Below, piece by piece: positions 9,371 through 18,659 of a stretch of DNA of 64,000 bases. This stretch comes from Bacillota bacterium (GTDB lineage Bacteria; Bacillota; Clostridia; Caldicoprobacterales; Xylanivirgaceae): positions 97,190-161,189 of the forward strand of contig JAMOAB010000005.1 in the NCBI GenBank assembly GCA_023621995.1. The letters run 5' to 3'. The notes under the pieces are model-generated. The model made no database searches. It had not been told where the DNA came from and was given only the letters and a program-made list of their open reading frames with translations. The position numbers and the translations under genes were made by a program. Position 1 is the first letter of the stretch, and every line of letters starts with the position of its first letter.

Positions 9371-11584
9371 TTATATGATTTTGAAATTTATCCTCTCGTC
9401 TCTACATCTATTAGAACGTACGACAACAGATGCCCTATCTGATGTTCTCGCTCCAGTAGTCTTCACCCAAAAACCTATGCATCCCCCTATGGTAGCAACC
9501 GTGTTAGGCCCAATAACTTCTATATCGCCCTCCGTCTGTAGATACAGAACCTCATTTAAGTAAGGTAAGATATTGCCATATTGATCCACTACTTTACATA
9601 CAACCCGTGTAGCATCGAATCTATCAGCATATAGCCAGTCATCGTCGGATTTTATGTCTAGCCTAGAGACATATGGATTTTTAGGATATTTTTTAAATAC
9701 TACAGGTGTATCGTCTACATATCCAACTATTTCTAGATCGCCCCAACCAACTCCCCATTCGCCAAACTTCACATTTACTGTAATGGGAGGGTGATCTAGC
9801 CCCCTATATTCCCCATCGGGGTAGAATCTCTCTTTGCCCTTACCTTCTACACTTACTTCTATATAATCGCAATTTGTAAGGATTATAAGTGGGCTCACAC
9901 CGCCTTTGTTCCTATCTCCCACACTCCAGTGTGACAGTGGCTGAAGAACTATCTTCTCCTTTGGATTCATCTGACTTGCATACACATATGCTGCCCATTT
10001 AGGAATGCGGAACATATCCATGACACCATGGTAGCAAATCCTGTCACCTGAACCAAAGTCATAGTGGGTATTATAATCGAAGGCACACCACCCTATGGCT
10101 CCCATTATATCTTCTCTAAGTGCTGCTTCATTTTGAATGGTAGCATGCCTAAGTGCATGTTCTATTAGACGATGTTCATTGTCAAAACGCTTTGTAGGAA
10201 ACATATGCCCATTATATTCGGTTACAATATAGGGTACTTTGTAGTCTAGCCCTGTTACTTCTTGTTGCTCCCTTAATATTACTTCCCCTCCATCATATAT
10301 AAAATCGTTCATCCCATATACATCTTCAAGCATTTCGCTTCCTGTTATACATCTAATGCCTGTAGTAGGCCTTGTAGAATCTAACTGTCTTGCAAGTTTA
10401 TTTGTCTCTGTATATAATTCATGGTCGTCTCTAGACTCGTTTATTCTGACACCCCACATTATTATAGATGGATGGTTCCAATCTCTCTTGATCATCTTTT
10501 CTACATCTGAAAGGACACAATCACGCCAGTCTTTTCCCTGGCTTATATGTTGCCACCCTGGAATCTCTTCTAATACTAACAGTCCTATCTCGTCACATCT
10601 ATTTAAAAAATGGGGAGATTGGGGATAGTGGGATGTTCTAACTATTTTAAGTCCCAGCTCGTATCTTAATATGTCTGCATCCTTCTCCTGCACTCTCTTA
10701 GGCATTGCATATCCCACATAAGGATAGGATTGATGCCGATTTAATCCTCTTAGAAAAATCTTCTCACCGTTTAGATAGAAACCGTCCACTTTAGCCTCTA
10801 TATGTCTAAAACCTATTCTACTTTCATAGGTGTCTAGCTTCTTCCCATTAGCACTTATGGTCATAGATACATGGTATAAGACTGGATTTTCTAGGTCCCA
10901 AAGTTCTACCTCTCCTAACTCTACAGGTGAAAGCTCTACATACCGTTCTTCTCCTGCCTCTATGTCTATTTCCCATTCAAATTTCTTATCGCCTAACTCT
11001 ACACACACATCTAGATCTTTATTAACATCTGAAGTTGTATACAATATTGGCCTTAGTGTGGCATTTCTATCTTGAAGTTCATATGCGTAAAATACATTAT
11101 CTATGTAAGTCGGTTCTAAAATATATAGATATGCATCCCTATATATTCCACCAAATGTAAGATAGTCTATGACGTTGCCAAATGGAGGTATGTCCTCTCT
11201 TTCTCTAGAGTCAACCTTTACGACTATGGTGTTATCATCATCGTATGTGATATACGGCGTTATGTTAAGTTTAAAAGGCACATATCCACCCCTATGTTCC
11301 TCTACAAACTTGCCATTTATATATACTTCACATGCAGCCATTACCCCTTCAAATTCAATTAATATTACCTTGTCTTTGGCATCCTTACCTATTTTAAAGT
11401 TCTTTTTATAACAGGACATGAACTGATAATCCCTCTCATCAAAATAGTTGTATGGAACCTCCCTATTTGCATGGGGTAACCTGACAGGGGTAAAACCCTC
11501 TACACCTGAATGCTTATGTACGTATTCTTCCTCGAAGTTGTCAATATAAAACCAGTTGTCATTGAAGTTTTGTTTAATTCGCAT
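9371..11584 (-). CDS. Glycoside hydrolase family 2 protein (beta-galactosidase/glucuronidase-like)
   Basis: GH2 architecture; acid/base region WGVRINESRDD, nucleophile region PYIVTEYNGHMFP; 737 aa. Confidence 0.88.
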   Translation of the reverse strand: MRIKQNFNDNWFYIDNFEEEYVHKHSGVEGFTPVRLPHANREVPYNYFDERDYQFMSCYKKNFKIGKDAKDKVILIEFEGVMAACEVYINGKFVEEHRGGYVPFKLNITPYITYDDDNTIVVKVDSREREDIPPFGNVIDYLTFGGIYRDAYLYILEPTYIDNVFYAYELQDRNATLRPILYTTSDVNKDLDVCVELGDKKFEWEIDIEAGEERYVELSPVELGEVELWDLENPVLYHVSMTISANGKKLDTYESRIGFRHIEAKVDGFYLNGEKIFLRGLNRHQSYPYVGYAMPKRVQEKDADILRYELGLKIVRTSHYPQSPHFLNRCDEIGLLVLEEIPGWQHISQGKDWRDCVLSDVEKMIKRDWNHPSIIMWGVRINESRDDHELYTETNKLARQLDSTRPTTGIRCITGSEMLEDVYGMNDFIYDGGEVILREQQEVTGLDYKVPYIVTEYNGHMFPTKRFDNEHRLIEHALRHATIQNEAALREDIMGAIGWCAFDYNTHYDFGSGDRICYHGVMDMFRIPKWAAYVYASQMNPKEKIVLQPLSHWSVGDRNKGGVSPLIILTNCDYIEVSVEGKGKERFYPDGEYRGLDHPPITVNVKFGEWGVGWGDLEIVGYVDDTPVVFKKYPKNPYVSRLDIKSDDDWLYADRFDATRVVCKVVDQYGNILPYLNEVLYLQTEGDIEVIGPNTVATIGGCIGFWVKTTGARTSDRASVVVRSNRCRDERINFKII

Positions 11585-11749
11585 ATATATCCTCCTAACA
11601 TCATATCTTTATTTTATAATCTAATATGTATTTGAAAATGATACGGTATGAGAAAGATATGAATCCTCCATATTATTTGTCATATAAAGGATAGCAAATA
11701 GCAACCTTAAACTCTAGTAATAATATTATCACGTGTTAGCACAAATTTA

Positions 11750-12619
11750 TCATATAGTCCTAACATCACTGGGAGGCATTCCCTTATACTGCTTAAATAA
11801 TCTGCTAAAATAGTTTATATCATTGAATCCTACACACATGGCAATCTCGGTAACTGACATATTAGAATTTGAAAGAAATAGTTCTGCCCTATTGAGCCTT
11901 ATAAAGTTTACATATTCGATGAATGTCTTTCCAGTAAGCTCTTTAAAGGATCTACAAAAGTGGGATCGGCTCATATTTGCCATATCTGCTGCTTCTGTCA
12001 AGGTGATTTTTTGGGAATAATTTTCCTCCACATATCTAAATACTCTATCAAACCTCTTTAGTTGTTGAAGCCTCTTTTCATATTCCCGCGGAGTTATGTA
12101 TGACACTACATGCCTCCTTACTAGAAGGCCAAATAGCTCATATAAATATCCTTTTATCATGAGCTCAAAACCATTTTCTTGCATTTCATATTCTTTGATC
12201 AACTTTTGTATGAGATTGCCGATCTCCTTATCGTCTGATATCTTATTTTTAAATAGTATATAATTTTGCATTATTGGATATATATATTTGGTCTCACATC
12301 TGCTCTTAAAACCAGTATAAAATAGATCAGGATCTACTATTATATTATATCGTCCTAGGCGATTAGATAGGTTTTGCCCTTGGTGAAGCTGATTGCTATT
12401 TACTACGACAAAGTCCCCCTCCGATACAGTTATGGGGTTAAAATCGCAATATATTATGGCCTTTCCTGATGTAATATAGAAAAATTCAATCTCTTTATGC
12501 CAATGGACGTTAAAAAATATATCTGTAGACTCATCTGAGTATATGGACTTAATTCTAATGGGAAAATCCACATCAGTTATATCCGGTTTTTCATAGAACT
12601 GGATGTCTTTTTTGGTCAC
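11750..12619 (-). CDS. AraC family transcriptional regulator
   Basis: C-terminal double HTH (LTEAADMANMSRSHFCRSFKELTGKTFIEYVNFIRLNRAELFLSNSNMSVTEIAMCVGFNDINYFSRLFKQYKGMPPSDVR), N-terminal cupin-like region. Confidence 0.93.
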   Translation of the reverse strand: MTKKDIQFYEKPDITDVDFPIRIKSIYSDESTDIFFNVHWHKEIEFFYITSGKAIIYCDFNPITVSEGDFVVVNSNQLHQGQNLSNRLGRYNIIVDPDLFYTGFKSRCETKYIYPIMQNYILFKNKISDDKEIGNLIQKLIKEYEMQENGFELMIKGYLYELFGLLVRRHVVSYITPREYEKRLQQLKRFDRVFRYVEENYSQKITLTEAADMANMSRSHFCRSFKELTGKTFIEYVNFIRLNRAELFLSNSNMSVTEIAMCVGFNDINYFSRLFKQYKGMPPSDVRTI

Positions 12620-12779
12620 AATGAGCTACCCCCCAAAGTATCTAGTATATATGCTAGTATACCATTCCATAAGCCCTGCAGCAATCCACATGCTTTTAAA
12701 TAGTACCTTCCAATAGACAAAAGTATAAATCGTATATAGCTATAATAACTTCCACATATTTTGATAATATATTCATTGA

Positions 12780-12825
12780 AATTTTTAAAGGGTTTAGCTT
12801 TATAAAGCTAAACCCTTTAAAAATT
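12780..12825 (-). terminator. Palindromic terminator overlapping the 3' end of the TIM-barrel CDS
   Basis: 46-bp perfect palindrome AATTTTTAAAGGGTTTAGCTTTA|TAAAGCTAAACCCTTTAAAAATT; it includes the last codons and stop of CDS 12800-13630. Confidence 0.55.
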
Positions 12826-13630
12826 CGATACTCTCTTTTGTCTCCTCTATGGGGTCTCCCACCCCTTCATATTCTATAGAGAGATATCCATCATATCCTA
12901 TATCATCGAGGTAGGACACAATCTCCTTGAGGGGCACATCACCTTTACCTATTGGCGTACCTTGATATAATGTTGAGTCAAGGGCACTATAGGTCTCCTT
13001 GCCATTTTCTTCAGCTAGTTTTTTAAAATCTTTAAAATGGACAAATCCCACCTGCTTGCCTAGATTCTTTATCGCCTCTAGTGGATCTTCTAATACTAAT
13101 AGAAAGTTCCCCGTGTCGGCATTTGCTTTTAAATTCGGTGAACCTACTTCTTCTAGTATGGCAAGTACTTGATCCGACTTACCTGCGAACAGCCCATGAT
13201 TTTCAAGTACCATGGTAATACCCTTTTCCTCGGCATATGGTGCACATTCCTTAAAGCCCTTAAGAATCTTCTCCATACCTTGATCATAGCTAATACCTTG
13301 CTTGCTATTTCCACTAAATACTCTAAGTAATTTTGTGCCAAGATCTGCTGCTACGTCTATACCCTGCTTTACAGCTATTATCTGCCCTTCCAATTCACTA
13401 TCGTCCAATGTAACAAAGTCATTCCCTATAGAATAACATGCTATATCCCAGTTATTTCCATCTACCTTTTTCTTTACCTCTTGTATCTGCTTAGGCGTCT
13501 TCCAAAAGCAGTCCAAGAGCTCTACCCCATCTACTCCCTGCTCAAATGCAAAATCTAAAAATTCAAATATATTCATCTTATCTTTAAATAGTAGTTTTTG
13601 AAGACTCCATGCACTCACTGCAATCTTCAT
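12800..13630 (-). CDS. Sugar phosphate isomerase/epimerase-like TIM-barrel protein
   Basis: 276 aa; VSAWSLQKLLFKDKM...GVDGVELLDCFW...MVLENHGLFAG...NADTGNF...VHFKDF...GYDGYLSIEYEG. Confidence 0.88.
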   Translation of the reverse strand: MKIAVSAWSLQKLLFKDKMNIFEFLDFAFEQGVDGVELLDCFWKTPKQIQEVKKKVDGNNWDIACYSIGNDFVTLDDSELEGQIIAVKQGIDVAADLGTKLLRVFSGNSKQGISYDQGMEKILKGFKECAPYAEEKGITMVLENHGLFAGKSDQVLAILEEVGSPNLKANADTGNFLLVLEDPLEAIKNLGKQVGFVHFKDFKKLAEENGKETYSALDSTLYQGTPIGKGDVPLKEIVSYLDDIGYDGYLSIEYEGVGDPIEETKESIEFLKGLAL

Positions 13631-14496
13631 AGTCCCAACTCCCCTATCTTTTTATTAAGAAATTCAACTGCTAGCCGTATATCTGCTTCAGGATTTTCTC
13701 CAACTTCTCTCTCAATGGTCAAGAAACCTTTAAACCCTGCTTCATATAGGGCCTTTAGATATTCATCAAAATTAACATGGCCCTGTCCAAGTGGCAATTC
13801 TTTAAAATAGTCTTCCAACCTTAAATCTTCTATGCCTCCATCTGCAAAGAAGTTATATATTCGCTCTGGATCTGTCTTCTTAAGCAATACACCATCCTTC
13901 GCGTGGGTATGTACTATATAGTCTTTCAGCGTATATACACCTTTAACTGGATCGTCATCTGTAACCATTACAAGGTTTGCAGGGTCATAGTTTACCTTTA
14001 CCCCATTTGATTTTAGACTGTCTAAAAATCGCTTTAATGTATCTGCCTTCTCAGGTCCTGTCTCGATTGCAAACGACGCTCCCACCTTATCGCCATACTC
14101 ACCTAGCTCTTCACACGCATCTTGGAGTATCTTCCATCTAGGATGATTCTCATCTTCCGGTATTACTCCAATATGGGTTGTAACTACATCGGTATTTAAA
14201 TCCCTTGCAAGGTCCATTATTCGTTTGGACTTTTCTATACGCTCTTTATTGTCCTCCTCAATTGCAAAGCCGTGTCCGCCAAGATCACCACATAGGGCAG
14301 AAACCACCAAACCATTGGATTCTATCATATCTAATAGTTCTTTTCGCCTGCTGATAGATAGGTTCTCAGGAGCCATTTCACCTGATGTGGCATAGATCTG
14401 TATTCCCTCTCCACCTACTTCCTTTGCCTTTTTTATCCCTTCTTCAATGCCTACTCTAAACGAGTCAACCATAACTCCAATTTTAAAGACTGACAT
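13627..14496 (-). CDS. Sugar phosphate isomerase/epimerase-like TIM-barrel protein
   Basis: 289 aa; FAIETGPEKADTLKRFLDSLKSNGVKVNYDPANLVM...VHTHAKDG...GFKGFLTIEREVGENPE; overlaps the downstream start by ATGA. Confidence 0.87.
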   Translation of the reverse strand: MSVFKIGVMVDSFRVGIEEGIKKAKEVGGEGIQIYATSGEMAPENLSISRRKELLDMIESNGLVVSALCGDLGGHGFAIEEDNKERIEKSKRIMDLARDLNTDVVTTHIGVIPEDENHPRWKILQDACEELGEYGDKVGASFAIETGPEKADTLKRFLDSLKSNGVKVNYDPANLVMVTDDDPVKGVYTLKDYIVHTHAKDGVLLKKTDPERIYNFFADGGIEDLRLEDYFKELPLGQGHVNFDEYLKALYEAGFKGFLTIEREVGENPEADIRLAVEFLNKKIGELGL

Positions 14497-14650
14497 ATTA
14501 ACACTCCTTTACTCTCTCAATTTAAATTCTTGTATGTATTATAGCAAAGATATATATACATGTCTTTGTTGTATTTTGAGTTATACTTATTCTTATTTTG
14601 TATCTTTACGTTAAGAGAAGCTCCCTTTTAATTAGGAGCTTCTACTGCTT

Positions 14651-15088
14651 TCATGACATATTAAATGGTTTTGAAGGTTCGGATATCTCCTCTAATGCAC
14701 TACCTGCTTCGCTACTGAGTTTCTTGTGGGTGGCAAGATCTCCTATGGATATCATACCTACAATCTTGTCGCCTTCCACAACAGGTAGTCGGCGTATCTT
14801 GTGCTGTGCCATAAGCTTTGCTGCCTCTTTTGCACTCATAGTTGGGGTCGCAGTTACGAGTTCATAGCTCATAAGATCTTTTAGTTTTGTACTTCCTGGA
14901 TCTCCATCATGGGCTATATTCCTTACTACAATATCCCTATCTGTTACAATTCCCTTTAGTTTATCGCCATCTTCACATATGGGTATAATGCCTATATTAT
15001 GTGCCTGCATAGTCTTAGCTGCATCTAGCACAGTACAATCGGGTGTTAATGTAGCAAGTTCTGTAGTCATAAGATCTTTTAGTTTCAT
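14651..15088 (-). CDS. CBS domain-containing protein (two CBS motifs)
   Basis: MKLKDLMTTELATLTPDCTVLDAAKTMQAHNIGIIPICEDGDKLKGIVTDRDIVVR...; second CBS at LKDLMSYELVTATPTMSAKEAAKLM. Confidence 0.93.
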   Translation of the reverse strand: MKLKDLMTTELATLTPDCTVLDAAKTMQAHNIGIIPICEDGDKLKGIVTDRDIVVRNIAHDGDPGSTKLKDLMSYELVTATPTMSAKEAAKLMAQHKIRRLPVVEGDKIVGMISIGDLATHKKLSSEAGSALEEISEPSKPFNMS

Positions 15089-15204
15089 TCCATATCACCT
15101 TCCTATGAAATAGTAGTCCTATATAGTCTTCCGCAAAAAATATACACTATCCTAGGTAAAGATTGCATAACTAATCTTCAAAATCTTGCATATCCAAAAT
15201 TATC

Positions 15205-15234
15205 CTATCCACATAATCCACATAATTATCCACA
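15205..15234 (+). promoter_or_regulatory. Cluster of three DnaA-box-like 9-mers
   Basis: CTATCCACA (15205-15213), TAATCCACA (15214-15222), TTATCCACA (15226-15234), same orientation; the third matches the DnaA-box consensus exactly. Confidence 0.55.
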
Positions 15235-15319
15235 GTATGATTTGGGGTAATATGGGCAGTTAATGGGGTTGTCCCCATAATTCACATGGCCATTTTTACA
15301 CAGAGTTTTTTTGTTGAAT

Positions 15320-15361
15320 AAAATAAAAAATGCCAGATAAAGTTTTTATCCTTCATCTGGC
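15320..15361 (-). terminator. Intrinsic terminator of tsaD
   Basis: Minus strand GCCAGATGAAG...CTTTATCTGGC stem (one G-T wobble) followed by ATTTTTTATTTTATTC. Confidence 0.85.
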
Positions 15362-15367
15362 TTCTCC

Positions 15368-16384
15368 CTATATTCCTATTGGTAGGTTTGGATAGGCATT
15401 TAATGTAAGATCTGCCAACTTCCCTTGTACAAAATCAAAATAGGCTGCACTACCTATCATGGCAGCATTGTCAGTACATAATTCTATTGGAGGATAGTAT
15501 AGCTCCAGACCTTCATCCTCACACCTTCGAGTAAATTGCCTCCTAAGTTCTGAATTTGCAGACACACCCCCTGCTAAGGCAATCTTCCCCATATCTAGAT
15601 CCTTAGCTGCCATTATAGTCTTGTCCACCAACACATCTACAACAGCCTTTTGAAAACTAGCTGCCACATCTTCGTTTCTATACGGCTCGCCCTTTTGTTC
15701 CATATTGTGTATATGATTTATGACAGCGGTTTTAAGGCCACTAAAACTAAAATCATAGGGGTGGCCGTCTATATGTCCCCTAGGGAACTTTACCCAATTT
15801 GAATTGCCCTTCTTAGCTAGGGCATCTATAACTGGACCACCGGGATATTCAAGTCCCAGTGTCCTTGCCACCTTGTCATATGCCTCACCTGCAGCATCAT
15901 CTCTAGTTTGCCCGATTATTCTATAACTCCCATAGTCCTCCACCACTATTATATGGCTGTGCCCCCCTGACACTACAAGGCACAAAAATGGCGGCTTAAG
16001 GTCTCTGTGGGCAATATAGTTTGCACATATATGCCCTTCTATATGGTGCACTCCTGCCAGTGGAAGATCTAATCCATATGCTAATCCCTTCGCAGTAGAT
16101 ACACCTACTAAAAGGGCACCTACAAGACCTGGTCCGCATGTAACACCTATTGCATCTAAATCCTTAAATGTCATATCTGCTTCATACATAGCCCCTTCAA
16201 TGACATGGCTTATTACCTCTATATGTTTTCTCGAGGCTATCTCTGGCACTACTCCACCATATTCTCGGTGGAGATCTATCTGAGAGGCTATTATATTACT
16301 CAGTACCTCCCTACCATCTTTCACAACAGCAGCCGAGGTCTCATCACATGATGTCTCAATTGCAAGTATATATATATCTTTCAT
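15368..16384 (-). CDS. tsaD: tRNA N6-adenosine threonylcarbamoyltransferase TsaD
   Basis: [66 protein letters not shown]. Confidence 0.98.
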   Translation of the reverse strand: MKDIYILAIETSCDETSAAVVKDGREVLSNIIASQIDLHREYGGVVPEIASRKHIEVISHVIEGAMYEADMTFKDLDAIGVTCGPGLVGALLVGVSTAKGLAYGLDLPLAGVHHIEGHICANYIAHRDLKPPFLCLVVSGGHSHIIVVEDYGSYRIIGQTRDDAAGEAYDKVARTLGLEYPGGPVIDALAKKGNSNWVKFPRGHIDGHPYDFSFSGLKTAVINHIHNMEQKGEPYRNEDVAASFQKAVVDVLVDKTIMAAKDLDMGKIALAGGVSANSELRRQFTRRCEDEGLELYYPPIELCTDNAAMIGSAAYFDFVQGKLADLTLNAYPNLPIGI

Positions 16385-16476
16385 CTAAATACTCCTTCTA
16401 TAATACAGTCACATTATGGTCTAATATGCATAATCTAATAGTGTAGATAATTCTATACATATAAGGGGGTATCGTA

Positions 16477-16671
16477 ATGACCAATTTTCTCAACAACCTC
16501 CTAGGTGGAGGATTTGATGAGTCTACACTTCTCTTCTTCTTTCTGCTCCTAATTATTCTATTTGGAATAGGTAATTTTGCAGATGATGAAGGGATACTGT
16601 TCTTCTTTTTACTATTAGTTCTCCTATTTGGAAGTGGTGGCAACCTCTGTAGACTTGGTGTAGAGGAATAG
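16477..16671 (+). CDS. Small hydrophobic protein with internal tandem repeat, function unknown
   Basis: RBS AAGGGGG upstream of ATG; 64 aa MTNFLNNLLGGGFDESTLLFFFLLLIILFGIGNFADDEGILFFFLLLVLLFGSGGNLCRLGVEE; followed by a + strand terminator at 16681. Confidence 0.75.
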   Translation: MTNFLNNLLGGGFDESTLLFFFLLLIILFGIGNFADDEGILFFFLLLVLLFGSGGNLCRLGVEE

Positions 16672-16680
16672 ATAACAAAT

Positions 16681-16718
16681 ATACTAGGGCTTAATCAATA
16701 GCCCTAGTATGGTTTTTT
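16681..16718 (+). terminator. Intrinsic terminator for the 64-aa gene (hairpin overlaps the opposite-strand gene end)
   Basis: ATACTAGGGCT-TAATCAAT-AGCCCTAGTAT followed by GGTTTTTT on the + strand. Confidence 0.85.
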
Positions 16719-17395
16719 CCATATCTTCTATACATACATAGAGATAATACAAACAATGTACCCATACCAGTAAAGAAAAAAAGTGCTACACGCTCTATAA
16801 GAGCCATAAAAAACTCTCCTGGCATCATCATTATTAACACGTCAGTATCTGGATCTAGTAGCCAAAGATCATTGGTAAAGAATATATTATGAAAACCATC
16901 CCATACAAGATCAAAATTCCTTGCCATACCCATGGCTATTATAAGGGCAAAAGACAAGACAGCTACCGCCACCACCATAAACGATAGTGATAGGTATTTA
17001 ACCCACGCCTTGCCACATATGTATGCCATTAAAAATAGGAGAAATATTGCCAACAGCAATACTATATTCCTAAGTTTGAATCCGTATAGAAAGAGAAGTC
17101 TGACATCTTTCATATGATCTATCTCCCGTTGATTAAATACATATCCACCATCATTCCATCTAATGTAAAGATCTCCTCGTACACCCTTTAGATATGCAAA
17201 TAATTCATCGGTAATATCTGAAAGTTCTTCTCTAGTAGTTCCAACTATATGGACAGTATCGTTCTTTTCATATTGCCTTGTATAAAATTTTTTGTCAAAG
17301 GCGACTAGCTGTATACTGGTAAGAAAAATAGCCATTATGACAAAAACAGAACATATAATACCGACTATAGTATATAGATATCCCCTCTTCATCAT
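16691..17395 (-). CDS. TIGR01906/DUF1461-like integral membrane protein
   Basis: 234 aa, several hydrophobic helices; ...FYTRQYEKNDT...LFAYLKG...FNQREIDHMKDVRLLF pattern recognised from TIGR01906 members. Confidence 0.75.
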   Translation of the reverse strand: MMKRGYLYTIVGIICSVFVIMAIFLTSIQLVAFDKKFYTRQYEKNDTVHIVGTTREELSDITDELFAYLKGVRGDLYIRWNDGGYVFNQREIDHMKDVRLLFLYGFKLRNIVLLLAIFLLFLMAYICGKAWVKYLSLSFMVVAVAVLSFALIIAMGMARNFDLVWDGFHNIFFTNDLWLLDPDTDVLIMMMPGEFFMALIERVALFFFTGMGTLFVLSLCMYRRYGKNHTRAID

Positions 17396-17435
17396 AGGTA
17401 CTTCACGCCCATTTCACTGTTATTTATATAAGACA

Positions 17436-17939
17436 TTAATCCCTTTTTTTCTTTTTTAGCGTCGCCTCAATATCGTCGTTCCACATTATAAGTGCGTCTT
17501 CGTTAGTATCGGCATAATAGCCCTTTCTTATGCCACCATCTTCAAAGTCAAGCTCCCTGTAGAGGGCTTGAGCTCCAAGATTAGATACCCTCACCTCTAA
17601 TGTCATACTTTTTATACCCTTTTTAATTGCCTCTTCCATCAAGGATAAAAGTAGGGCTCTGCCAAGCCCCCTTCGTCTATAATCAGGATGAATGGCAATA
17701 TTGGTTATATGTGCTTCATCTATTATGAGCCACATACCACCATAACCTATGACCTCTCCCCCATATTTTACAGCAAGATATTTGGCAAATCTATTTCGCT
17801 CTACCTCTAACTTAAAGGACTCCTTTGACCAAGGTACAGGAAAGCATAGTCTCTCTATCTCCAGGACCCTATCTATATCATAAGACCGTACAGGCTCTAT
17901 ATACACATATCCCATATCCTCTATATAATACATATACAT
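17436..17939 (-). CDS. rimI: Ribosomal protein S18-alanine N-acetyltransferase (GNAT)
   Basis: VLEIERLCFPVPWSKESF...GYGGMWLIIDEAHITNIAIHPDYRRRGLGRALL...LEVRVSNLGAQALYRELDFEDGGIRKGYY; directly downstream of tsaB. Confidence 0.93.
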   Translation of the reverse strand: MYMYYIEDMGYVYIEPVRSYDIDRVLEIERLCFPVPWSKESFKLEVERNRFAKYLAVKYGGEVIGYGGMWLIIDEAHITNIAIHPDYRRRGLGRALLLSLMEEAIKKGIKSMTLEVRVSNLGAQALYRELDFEDGGIRKGYYADTNEDALIMWNDDIEATLKKKKRD

Positions 17940-17948
17940 AACCTATCC

Positions 17949-18659
17949 CTATCTCGTTGAAGTTTTCTGTACATCTCGCCTCTGTTCTGCCTGGGACTTT
18001 CGTAGATAGAAAGGGGTTAGAGTTTTAAAGTCTGAAGTCTCTCCCCTAGTTGCCATATCCATAGCAATTGAGGCTATAGATGACGCACGTTGTTCCCGAA
18101 AAGGTATTGGGGGAAATAGGGCCTTTTCTTTCATTCTACCCTCTATTACCTCTCTATATACCCTTATGCCATCACCTACAAAGACTACTTGCCGTCCGTC
18201 TACTAAAAGCCTGTCAATGAGGTTTTCTAATGGAATGGCCATATATTCGTCTGCCCTAGAGAGCTTTCCGTCCATATATTCATATATGGAGGTATAGACT
18301 TGTTTGCGTCTAGCATCCATTATTGGACATATAATACGATCTGTATATTGTATATTATAGGCAAGACCATCAAGGGTGGGCACGCCCACAACTGGCCTAT
18401 CTAGGGCTTGGGCAAGGCCTTTTACTGTAGCTATGCCAATCCTAAGCCCAGTAAACGAACCTGGCCCCCTACTTGCAGCAAACAGGTCTATATCACTCAC
18501 CTCTACCCTCGCCATTTTTAATGTACTGTCTATGAGAGTCATCAAGGCTTCAGAATGGGTAAGGCCCCTGTTTAATGTACACTCTGCCAAAACTCTATCT
18601 TCATCTACTAAAGCAGCGCCTGCAACTTGTGAGGAAGATTCAATTGCAAGTACTAACAT
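17949..18659 (-). CDS. tsaB: tRNA threonylcarbamoyladenosine biosynthesis protein TsaB
   Basis: LAIESSSQVAGAALVDEDRVLAE...SRGPGSFTGLRIGIATVKGLA. Confidence 0.96.
   Translation of the reverse strand: MLVLAIESSSQVAGAALVDEDRVLAECTLNRGLTHSEALMTLIDSTLKMARVEVSDIDLFAASRGPGSFTGLRIGIATVKGLAQALDRPVVGVPTLDGLAYNIQYTDRIICPIMDARRKQVYTSIYEYMDGKLSRADEYMAIPLENLIDRLLVDGRQVVFVGDGIRVYREVIEGRMKEKALFPPIPFREQRASSIASIAMDMATRGETSDFKTLTPFYLRKSQAEQRRDVQKTSTR

Noticed and set aside
14617-14642. GAAGCTCC/GGAGCTTC hairpin as terminator of the CBS gene
   Set aside because: 8-bp stem but the following minus-strand sequence (TCTCTTAACG) is a poor U tract; support too weak.
16398-16643. 81-aa minus-strand ORF antisense to the 64-aa gene
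   Set aside because: Low-complexity K/S/P/R-rich translation is the mirror of the F/L-rich plus-strand gene, which has the RBS and terminator.
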